A DNA stretch of 24,467 nt from UBA8752 sp040261275 (lineage in GTDB: Bacteria > Bacteroidota > Bacteroidia > Flavobacteriales_D > Sanyastnellaceae), in assembly GCA_040261275.1 (NCBI GenBank), contig JBDQOI010000034.1, positions 1 through 24,467 of the forward strand, in the 5' to 3' direction. Positions within the stretch are counted from its first letter, which is position 1. Each line of letters opens with the position of its first letter. Shown piece after piece: positions 1-7,062 of the stretch. A program made the translations under genes and the position numbers. The notes below the pieces were generated by a model that saw only the letters and a list, made by a program, of their open reading frames with translations, ran no database searches and had not been told where the DNA came from.

Positions 1-1899
1 GGATCGGGAACGTATTCCGAGGCCGTCACCTTTGACTGCGACAACGCGGGTGACAATGTGATGTCCGTTGCGGTGGAAGATGTCAATGGCAACATCGCAT
101 ACGGTCAAGTCACGGTCACCGTGGCCGATGTCACGGCTCCAGCGGTCAACATCTTCGATCTCGAAGACTACACCCTGTATGCCGGTGATAGCTGTGTCAA
201 CACGGTGGACCTTTTCGCGGCAGGCAACCCCTGGTACGAGGCCACGGACAACTGCGAGATCGATGTGGAGATCATCTATGACGAGATCAATGAAACGGGC
301 ATTGCGGGCTGCCGCGAGTTCGATCGCCGTTGGATCATCCTCGCAACGGACGCTTCTGGCAACACGACCTCCGACACCACGCTGCAGCACATTACCGTGC
401 TCGATACAACGGCTCCTGCTGTGTTCCTCGACGGCGTGCCTGCTGACTTGTCCGTGGATTTGGATGCGAATTGCAATGGCGATATGCCAGCGGTTGCTGC
501 CGTTACGGCCAGCGCGACCGACAACTGTACCAATTCACCCGCAGTGGGCGCTGTGACTTATGTCGACAGTGATCCCGCCTACCTCTGTGGTGATGCCGGC
601 AGCTACACGATCGTGCGGACCTACATGGCTTCTGCAACCGATGACTGTGGCAATGAGGGAATGACTGCGGTTACCCAAACCGTCACCTTCAACGACGTCA
701 CGGCACCGCAGATCACCGACAGCGAAGGCGTTCTCAATGGTGAAACCCTGACCATAGAAGAGCAGGGAGGCATCTTTGATTTTGCCTACATCCCCGGAGG
801 AGTAGTACTCGACGCGGAGGATGGTTGCAGCGATGTCACCATTGAATTGACGGAGACCATCGGCGGATTTGCTCCGACCGAAGAGATTGGAAACTACTGC
901 GCCGCAGCCACGCCCGAGGCCTTCCTCGACGGCAACGCCTGCTCCGGCGACGCTCCTGCGGCCATCGTGCTCGAAGGTGCACCTTTCAATGGCGAGTCCT
1001 TCTCCATCGTACCGGGTGGCATCAACATCGTGGAGAGCTTCTTCGATCAGACCATCTACATTGAAATCGAAGTGGAGAATGCCGATGGATCCGGTGGATT
1101 CATCTGGAACGCAGACTACAATACCGCCTTCAATTGGGAGGATTGGAGTGCCCTCGGTCGCGGCTACAAGAAGGACTGCGCGGACGTCTTGCCCGGCACC
1201 AGCCCTTGGGAGCAGTGGAAGTACTTCGTGATGCAGACGGGAGGCATGCTCGGAACGGGTATCTACGCCGGATCTGAATTGAGCCTAACCCACCAGCCGT
1301 CGAACTACTACTACGGAATGCAGATTGGAAACGGGGCCAACAACCAGAACGCCAATTACGGTGCCAGTGCCTGGTTCTTCTGGAGCGGTCAGCTCATTCT
1401 CGACGGTGTGTCCCAAGGGCACCTCGGTTCGAGCGGTGACATCAACATCGACCTTGAGTGCACACTGCCTTGGACGGCTTCCTACGACTACACCGTTTCT
1501 GACGCCTGTGGCAACACGTCCACCTTCGGCTACTCCGTGACCAATGCGGAGGCACAAGGACAGGGCGCTACCGTCAGCGGGGAGGGGTCCGGCCATCAGC
1601 CGTTTGACGTCTCCGTTGGTGGCGACTTGAAGGAGCCCATCCGCGTGACGGGGCTGATGCCCAACCCGACGAACAACGTCAGCCAACTCGGCTTTGTGGT
1701 GTCCAACAACATGCGCTTGCGTGTGGACCTTTACGACATGGGTGGACAGCTCATCCAGGAGCTGTACGACGGTAACGCGATGAGCGATGTGGAGTACTTC
1801 CTGACCATCGATGCCCAGGGCCTCGATGCCGGTATGTACCAGATTCGAATCTCATCCAACGCCTATATGGCGGTAAAGAAGCTGCTTGTCAGCCAATAA
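1..1899 (+). CDS. HYR-like repeat surface protein with T9SS sorting domain (5' truncated)
   Basis: The reading frame is open from the first base, so the N-terminus, including any signal peptide, lies outside the window; the ATG at 58 is probably internal. The visible part is an extracellular adhesin-like protein. It has recurring segments of about 100 residues joined by VTVADVTAPAV, ITVLDTTAPAV and VTFNDVTAPQI, each with ATDNC-type Cys/Asp motifs, resembling HYR/Ig-like repeats. A Trp/Tyr/Asn-rich module lies at about 850-1460, between an incomplete repeat and its apparent continuation (YTVSDACGNTSTFGY). The last ~85 residues (VTGLMPNPTNN, VDLYDMGGQLI, LDAGMYQIRI, ending KKLLVSQ) match the T9SS type A sorting domain, which implies export across the outer membrane and surface attachment or release. 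The substrate is unknown. The gene ends just before a strong terminator. Confidence 0.9.
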   Translation, partial: GSGTYSEAVTFDCDNAGDNVMSVAVEDVNGNIAYGQVTVTVADVTAPAVNIFDLEDYTLYAGDSCVNTVDLFAAGNPWYEATDNCEIDVEIIYDEINETGIAGCREFDRRWIILATDASGNTTSDTTLQHITVLDTTAPAVFLDGVPADLSVDLDANCNGDMPAVAAVTASATDNCTNSPAVGAVTYVDSDPAYLCGDAGSYTIVRTYMASATDDCGNEGMTAVTQTVTFNDVTAPQITDSEGVLNGETLTIEEQGGIFDFAYIPGGVVLDAEDGCSDVTIELTETIGGFAPTEEIGNYCAAATPEAFLDGNACSGDAPAAIVLEGAPFNGESFSIVPGGINIVESFFDQTIYIEIEVENADGSGGFIWNADYNTAFNWEDWSALGRGYKKDCADVLPGTSPWEQWKYFVMQTGGMLGTGIYAGSELSLTHQPSNYYYGMQIGNGANNQNANYGASAWFFWSGQLILDGVSQGHLGSSGDINIDLECTLPWTASYDYTVSDACGNTSTFGYSVTNAEAQGQGATVSGEGSGHQPFDVSVGGDLKEPIRVTGLMPNPTNNVSQLGFVVSNNMRLRVDLYDMGGQLIQELYDGNAMSDVEYFLTIDAQGLDAGMYQIRISSNAYMAVKKLLVSQ

Positions 1900-1930
1900 G
1901 GCGTCAATGCCTTTGATTAATGTTCAAAAT

Positions 1931-1967
1931 AGAAGCCGGCCCTCCAGGGTCGGCTTCTTGTTTTTTT
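1931..1967 (+). terminator. Rho-independent terminator after the HYR-like adhesin
   Basis: A 12-bp stem (arms 1931-1942 and 1947-1958, one G-T pair) with a TCCA loop is followed by TGTTTTTTT. It starts 32 bases after the adhesin stop codon. The next gene's -7 element follows within 8 bases. Confidence 0.9.
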
Positions 1968-1974
1968 AGGGCGC

Positions 1975-1982
1975 TATCTTCG
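1975..1982 (+). promoter_or_regulatory. Putative -7 element (TATCTTCG) of the aminotransferase gene
   Basis: TATCTTCG fits the Bacteroidota -7 consensus TAnnTTTG with one change (T to C). The same octamer precedes rpsU at 19349. It would start transcription near 1988, which excludes the TTG at 1984 as start and supports ATG 2023. A -33 TTG or TTC would lie in the preceding terminator's 3' arm and T tract (1955-1960), so terminator and promoter are packed together. Confidence 0.55.
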
Positions 1983-2022
1983 CTTGGCCCAATCTGCCAA
2001 GTTGGGCAGCAGAACGCAAAAG

Positions 2023-3252
2023 ATGCCGCGCATTTCGACCAAGGGGCAGGCCATGCCAGACAGCCCCATCCGCAAACTGGCTCCCTATGCCTTGGCTGCA
2101 AAGGAGGCCGGCCGCAAGGTGTTGCACCTCAACATCGGCCAACCCGACATCGCTACTCCGCAAGTGGCCCTGGATGCCGTCACCGGCATGGACCGGACGG
2201 TCATAGAGTACAGTCCGAGTGACGGTTTCGCTTCGTATCGGGCGGGATTGGCGGACTACTACCGATCCGTGAACGTGAACGTCACACCGGAACAGATCCT
2301 CGTGACCACCGGGGGGAGTGAAGCGCTCATCTTTGCTTTCCAAGCGTGCTTGGAGCCCGGCGATGAGGTGATCATCCCCGAGCCGTTCTACGCGAACTAC
2401 AATGGCTTTGCCACCATGGCCGGGGTCAAGGTCGTACCTGTCACCTCGCGGATCGAAGACGGTTTCGCTCTGCCACCCGTGCAGGAAATCGCCGCCAAGG
2501 TTTCCGACCGCACCCGCGCCATCCTCATCTGCAACCCTGGCAATCCAACGGGCTACGTTTACACCGACGGCGAACTGGAGGCCATCCGCTCCCTCGTTCT
2601 GGAGCATGACCTCTACCTCTTTGCCGATGAGGTGTACCGCGAGTTCTGCTACGGAGACCAGACTCCGACCAGCGTTTTGTCCCTGTCCGGATTGGACGAA
2701 CATGTTGTCCTGATGGACTCCGTTTCCAAGCGGTACAGCATGTGCGGTGCGCGCATCGGGGCGTTGGTCACACGCAATGCCCAGGTATACCAGGCCTGCA
2801 TGCGGTTTGCCATGGCCCGCCTTTCCCCGCCGACCCTCGCCCAGATCGCAGGAGAAGCCGCGCTTCAGACACCGCCGTCCTACTTCGCGGAGGTCAAGGC
2901 GGCCTACGTGGAGCGAAGGGATGCCTTGGTGGAGGGACTCAATGCCATCCCCGGCGTGACGGTGCCCAAGCCGGGCGGGGCCTTCTATGCGGTAGCGCGT
3001 CTGCCCATTGATTCCAGCGACGCCTTCTGCCAATGGATGCTGTCCGATTTCCACCACGAAGGCGAGACCGTCATGTTGGCGCCTGCCAGTGGCTTCTATG
3101 CCACGCCCGGGGCCGGACAGGATGAGGTGCGCATCGCCTATGTTCTGGAAACCACCGCCATCCAACGCGCCGTCGCCATCATCGCAGCGGCCTTGGATGT
3201 GTATCCGGGCCGGAGGCGTTTGGCCGCCGATCTCGAAGCGGCGGCTTCCTGA
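2023..3252 (+). CDS. Class I/II PLP-dependent aminotransferase (aspartate aminotransferase-like)
   Basis: This 409-residue cytoplasmic enzyme is a fold-type I aminotransferase that would move an amino group between an amino acid and a 2-oxoacid using PLP. Visible signatures are NIGQPDIATP near the N-terminus, TTGGSEALIFAF (PLP phosphate region), NPGNPTGYVYT, ADEVYREF (the Asp that contacts the pyridine nitrogen) and DSVSKRYSMCGARIGA, whose Lys236 is the expected Schiff-base residue. The start is placed at ATG 2023 (MPRISTKGQAMPDSPIRKL) because this is the usual N-terminus in Bacteroidota relatives and fits the -7 element at 1975-1982; a TTG frame extension reaches 1984. The substrate cannot be fixed from sequence; aspartate or another common amino acid is likely. 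The gene appears monocistronic, after a terminator and followed by 161 non-coding bases. Confidence 0.9.
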   Translation: MPRISTKGQAMPDSPIRKLAPYALAAKEAGRKVLHLNIGQPDIATPQVALDAVTGMDRTVIEYSPSDGFASYRAGLADYYRSVNVNVTPEQILVTTGGSEALIFAFQACLEPGDEVIIPEPFYANYNGFATMAGVKVVPVTSRIEDGFALPPVQEIAAKVSDRTRAILICNPGNPTGYVYTDGELEAIRSLVLEHDLYLFADEVYREFCYGDQTPTSVLSLSGLDEHVVLMDSVSKRYSMCGARIGALVTRNAQVYQACMRFAMARLSPPTLAQIAGEAALQTPPSYFAEVKAAYVERRDALVEGLNAIPGVTVPKPGGAFYAVARLPIDSSDAFCQWMLSDFHHEGETVMLAPASGFYATPGAGQDEVRIAYVLETTAIQRAVAIIAAALDVYPGRRRLAADLEAAAS

Positions 3253-3380
3253 ATAGGCTTTGGGTTTCCTTTTTGATCCGCTCCCACGGGTGCAGGGTGG
3301 AGGGAAGAATCATGGCCCTTTCGGAAATGGCGGGCGGAAATGGCGCCTACCGATATCGCACGCCGCACGTACTGAGAAGA

Positions 3381-3409
3381 TTGCAAGATTACATGCATCC
3401 CTAACTTTT
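3381..3409 (+). promoter_or_regulatory. Putative promoter TTG-N18-TAACTTTT before the PNGase-like gene
   Basis: TTG at 3381-3383, then 18 bases, then TAACTTTT at 3402-3409 (one mismatch to TAnnTTTG). This matches the spacing of Bacteroidota primary-sigma promoters. The start codon follows after only four bases, so the transcript would have almost no 5' leader. The rest of the 161-base gap (3253-3413) holds only an unconvincing 30-codon ORF at 3312. Confidence 0.45.
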
Positions 3410-3413
3410 ACCC

Positions 3414-6400
3414 ATGAACTTCAATGCGTTCCGCGGCTTGGCCGCCCTGACCAATCTGATGCTGCTCCCCGGTCTACTCCTGGCCGATACCACGACGGTG
3501 CAGACGTACACGTTTGAAGCCCAGAACAATCCCGAAACTGCCTACGACAGCCCAGGGCGCCGCTGGTTCAATTTTCCGCCTTCTGATAACGGGGTGGAGT
3601 ACGGCAAGGTGATCATGGAGTACACCTTGAAATGTTTCGAGGACGGTACTGCGGGCAACCTCGGCTATGCCTGCGGTGAGTGGGACTACTTGAGTTATAC
3701 CTATCTCTTCGACCACACCGGCTTGCTGGACAGCGCCGCTTTGCAACATCCGCTGCAGCTCCTGGCCGATGCGCCCTTTGATACAGCGCAGGTCGTGCCT
3801 TACGTGGAAGGCGTGCAGGACACCCTCTGGATTCCCGCAGCACAGTACATCGCCGATATGGTCCTCGAGGAGTCGACCATCCAGCCCGGTGAGGCCGTCT
3901 CTATTGTGCCGCTTTTTGAGCCCGCTGTGTCCAAAAGGGCCCAGTACCTCTGGACGGCGGATGAGCTGGCCGGCCTGGGAGCGGGCAGCATTGACCGGTT
4001 GTGGATTCCCATGATGGCAGGGGCACCTTCCGCCCGTCGTTTGGACCTCAAGTGGGGGTTGACCACGGACACGGCATTGACGGGGTTTCAGGACTTGAAC
4101 CAGATCGCCTACCAGTATGGTTTGGGTTCGTGGCAATTCGAAGACAGCCTGTCGCTGCGGCTTTCTCCTCCCATCGAATGGGACGGGGCGAGCAACCTCG
4201 TGCTGGAGTTTGCCATGGAAGACGTCAACGTGGATACCGACGGGGCACAGGACGGTTCGGCCATGGCCAGCGCGATGGAGGGGGGCGCCTGGGTGTCGGA
4301 TGGGCACGATGGTGAGGTGATTTTCACGGCTCCGGACCGCGTCGAGGTCAATGTGGCTGACCTGCAGGGCCTTTCCCAGGAGATCACCATTGAGTGCTGG
4401 GTCTATGGCGATCCGGAGAGCCAGCCCCAGAATGGCACCCTTTTCGAAGGGGTCAATGCTGCGGGCCAGCGGGTGGTGAATGTCCACCTCCCCTGGAGCA
4501 ATGGCCGCGTCTACTGGGACTGCGGTCAGGATGGCGGCTACGATCGCATCGATGCCCAAGCCCAAACGGCCGACTATGAAGGACAATGGAACCATTGGGC
4601 CTTCGTGAAGAATGCGACCACCGGTATCATGGAGATGTACCTGAACGGTGAACTCTTCCACAGCGGGTCCAACAAGGACAACCCCATCGAAGGCATCGTC
4701 AAGTTCAACCTGGGCGCCTCAGCCAGTGGCAACAACCGTTACAACGGGAGAGTCGACGACTTCCGCATCTGGTCCCAAGCTTTGGACGGAGAGACCATCG
4801 CCTCGTGGATGAACCGTCAGCCTACGGCATTCCACCCGCAATGGGATGCATTGCAGGTCGATTACCGCTTCGATGGAGCCAACGGCACCGTGGAAATCAA
4901 CCACAACCCGAATGGTTCCCCCGGATACCACCATGGAACGACGTTGCGCCGCTCCACGCCAGCCCGTGAGCAAGCCAAAGGACTCGCGGACATCCTGCGT
5001 CCGCTCATCGGCTTCGGTCGAGGGGCCTACTTGGAGCTCGTGGCTGATGGTTCCATTATGGACCTCCAACCCGTGGCGCCCATGAGCCTGTCCACCTGGG
5101 AAGTGGAGGGCAATGGGGTTGTCATGACCGATTTGACCTACCACTATGCGCCGGGTGAGACCATCGAGGTGCCTCTTTTCGGAGACACCATCACACATCC
5201 GATTCCGGGCGAGGTGAGCGAGATCCTCAACGAGAGCCTGGACTACTTCGGGGTGCCTTTCGAGGTCATCGACCGCTACGAGCTCTACCGGTTCATCACG
5301 CCCTACGGCATCGGTCTCGACATGGGCGAGGACGGTTGGACGTGGAAATACGACGTTACGGACTACCTGCCGCTGTTGCGGGACAGCGTGGAGTTGCAGG
5401 CCGGGAACTGGCAGGAGCTGTTGGATTTGAAGTTCCAGTTCATTGAAGGCGAGCCGGCCCGTGACGTTTTGGACGTAGAGGCTTTCTGGAAGGGCCAATA
5501 CGGCCTGGCCGGTTTCGACGAAAATGTCGTGGCCTACGAGTACACACCTGAAGTCGCGGAAGAAATGTGGCGTCTGAAGACCCGTGCCTCGGGTCATGGG
5601 TTTGGCAGCGGCAACAACTGCGCGGAGTTCTGCTACAACACGCACAAGGTCCAGGTCAACGGGGAGGAACAGTGGTCCTGGGAAATCATGCAGGAGTGCG
5701 CGGACAACCCGCTGTTTCCCCAAGGCGGGACTTGGATCTACGACCGGGCCGGATGGTGTCCTGGGGCACCGACCGAGACACGCGACATGGAACTGACCCC
5801 GCTCGTGGAGGGGAATGCGCCGTTCACCGTGGACTACGACATCGACTACGATCCCGATGGGAATTACCGCTTCGAAGGTCAGATCATCGCCTACGGTGCA
5901 CCCAACCACGCATTGGACGCGGAACTGGTGGACGTCATTGCCCCGAGCGGGTCGAAGCTCTCTTCCCGGACCAACCCCATTTGCGACAAGCCTCAGGTGT
6001 TGTTGCGCAACAGCGGCAGCACCCCCTTGACCTCCTGTACCATCACCTTTGGATTGGAGGATAACCTTCAGGCCTACACTTGGACGGGCGAACTGGGCTT
6101 CCTCGAGGAAGAGGTCGTGGACCTCGTGGCATTGGATGCCAACCTGTGGGACGGTGACGACGAGGAAGACCTCACCTTCATCGCCCGGGTTTCAGCACCG
6201 AACGGGGGAACCGATGAGGTGGCCTGGAACGATGAAGTCAGCAGCACATTCCGCCGTCCGCCGACCTACACCTACATGGAGGATCCCGGCGACGAGGACG
6301 ACAACCGCTTCATCATCTTCGTACGCACCAACAGCGTGCCTTGGGAAAACAGCGCCAAGCTCACGCACCAGGACGGTACGGTCTACTTCGATCGGACCTA

Positions 6401-6899
6401 CCCCGATGCCAACACGCAGTACCGCGATACCCTGTACCTGAATCAAGGGTGCTACACCTTCGAGTTCTTCGACAACGACGACGATGGCATCAGCTTTTGG
6501 GCCAACAACGACGGCAGTGGATTCGTGCGGCTTCGCAAAGTGGGCGGCAACTGGATCACCTTCGAGCCGGACTTTGGCAAGTCCATCATCCACAACTTCC
6601 ATTTCGAGACCAACCTCGTCAACGACTTGGCCGAGGTGCCGATGGAAACAGGGGACTTCCGGGTTTTTCCCAATCCAGCGAGCGAGGAGGTGGGGTTCCG
6701 GCTTTCCGGTTGGCAGGGACGATTTGACTGGCGGCTGGTCGATGCAGCGGGCCGCGTGGTCCGCAGCGGAGTAGGTCAGGCGATGGAAGGGACGGAATTC
6801 CGTGGGCGCATTCCATTGGATGGGCTTCCTTCGGGCATCCACATGTTGACTTTGGCTCAGGCTGGCCGCTCGGTGCGCGAGCGCATCGTGATTTATTGA
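3414..6899 (+). CDS. T9SS-exported PNGase F-like protein with LamG insertion
   Basis: This 1161-residue protein starts with a signal peptide (hydrophobic core to about residue 25, cleavage likely after LLLA) and ends with a T9SS sorting domain (~1085-1161: FRVFPNPASEE to RERIVIY). Two stretches resemble the peptide-N-glycosidase F N-terminal jelly roll: ~27-110, with CGEWDYLSY (Trp90-Asp91), and ~560-690, with YRFITPYGIG (from Tyr625) and KYDVTDYLPLL. A PNGase F C-terminal-like domain follows (~695-860), with GHGFG (727-731), CAEF (Glu738) and RAGWCPG (778-784). Between the two jelly-roll parts lie a YLWTADEL-type beta domain (~120-285) and a LamG/concanavalin A-like domain (~295-465). CARDB-like and acidic beta domains (~860-1075) precede the tail. 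The likely role is glycan or glycoprotein binding or deglycosylation at the cell surface. Activity is unproven; the fold assignment is inferred from motifs. Confidence 0.8.
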   Translation: MNFNAFRGLAALTNLMLLPGLLLADTTTVQTYTFEAQNNPETAYDSPGRRWFNFPPSDNGVEYGKVIMEYTLKCFEDGTAGNLGYACGEWDYLSYTYLFDHTGLLDSAALQHPLQLLADAPFDTAQVVPYVEGVQDTLWIPAAQYIADMVLEESTIQPGEAVSIVPLFEPAVSKRAQYLWTADELAGLGAGSIDRLWIPMMAGAPSARRLDLKWGLTTDTALTGFQDLNQIAYQYGLGSWQFEDSLSLRLSPPIEWDGASNLVLEFAMEDVNVDTDGAQDGSAMASAMEGGAWVSDGHDGEVIFTAPDRVEVNVADLQGLSQEITIECWVYGDPESQPQNGTLFEGVNAAGQRVVNVHLPWSNGRVYWDCGQDGGYDRIDAQAQTADYEGQWNHWAFVKNATTGIMEMYLNGELFHSGSNKDNPIEGIVKFNLGASASGNNRYNGRVDDFRIWSQALDGETIASWMNRQPTAFHPQWDALQVDYRFDGANGTVEINHNPNGSPGYHHGTTLRRSTPAREQAKGLADILRPLIGFGRGAYLELVADGSIMDLQPVAPMSLSTWEVEGNGVVMTDLTYHYAPGETIEVPLFGDTITHPIPGEVSEILNESLDYFGVPFEVIDRYELYRFITPYGIGLDMGEDGWTWKYDVTDYLPLLRDSVELQAGNWQELLDLKFQFIEGEPARDVLDVEAFWKGQYGLAGFDENVVAYEYTPEVAEEMWRLKTRASGHGFGSGNNCAEFCYNTHKVQVNGEEQWSWEIMQECADNPLFPQGGTWIYDRAGWCPGAPTETRDMELTPLVEGNAPFTVDYDIDYDPDGNYRFEGQIIAYGAPNHALDAELVDVIAPSGSKLSSRTNPICDKPQVLLRNSGSTPLTSCTITFGLEDNLQAYTWTGELGFLEEEVVDLVALDANLWDGDDEEDLTFIARVSAPNGGTDEVAWNDEVSSTFRRPPTYTYMEDPGDEDDNRFIIFVRTNSVPWENSAKLTHQDGTVYFDRTYPDANTQYRDTLYLNQGCYTFEFFDNDDDGISFWANNDGSGFVRLRKVGGNWITFEPDFGKSIIHNFHFETNLVNDLAEVPMETGDFRVFPNPASEEVGFRLSGWQGRFDWRLVDAAGRVVRSGVGQAMEGTEFRGRIPLDGLPSGIHMLTLAQAGRSVRERIVIY

Positions 6900-6931
6900 T
6901 TGCGGGCGTAAAAAAGAGGGGGGTGTTGTAG

Positions 6932-7025
6932 GAAAAAACGACTTTTTCACAGAAATACCCCTGTAAAACCGGGTCGCTGACGAAAAAAATGAAGTTTTTC
7001 ATGGACCTACCCCTGAAATTTGGGT
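6932..7025 (+). repeat. Duplicated ~43-bp element upstream of glnN
   Basis: Two imperfect direct copies, 6932-6974 and 6982-7025, share GAAAAAA, TTTTTCA, TACCCCTG and GGGT in the same order at 50-52-bp spacing. In copy 2, CCTACCC (7006-7012) and GGGTAGG (7022-7028) form a 7-bp inverted repeat around a 9-base centre. Copy 2 overlaps the region where the -33 element should lie. A tandem operator for nitrogen control is an inference from position and symmetry. Confidence 0.6.
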
Positions 7026-7036
7026 AGGTAGGTGCG

Positions 7037-7044
7037 TACTTTTG
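7037..7044 (+). promoter_or_regulatory. -7 element TACTTTTG of glnN
   Basis: TACTTTTG is an exact TAnnTTTG match. It ends 18 bases before the ATG at 7063. The short predicted leader is A-rich (GAAAAAA just before the ATG) and has no Shine-Dalgarno sequence. The nearest upstream TTTG (7019-7022) is only 14 bases away, shorter than the usual 17-23, so the promoter may need an activator bound at the adjacent repeats. Confidence 0.6.
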
Positions 7045-7062
7045 CCTGCAGACTAGAAAAAA

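Noticed and set aside
1966..3165. Antisense open frame of 399 codons opposite the aminotransferase gene
   Set aside because: It runs fully opposite a well-supported enzyme and shows no family motifs. Long antisense frames are expected in GC-rich sequence with codon bias, and the same holds for those at 3474-4661 and 4719-5909.
3312..3404. Possible 30-codon ORF between the aminotransferase and PNGase-like genes
   Set aside because: It is short, has no start context or recognisable sequence, and overlaps the putative promoter of the next gene.
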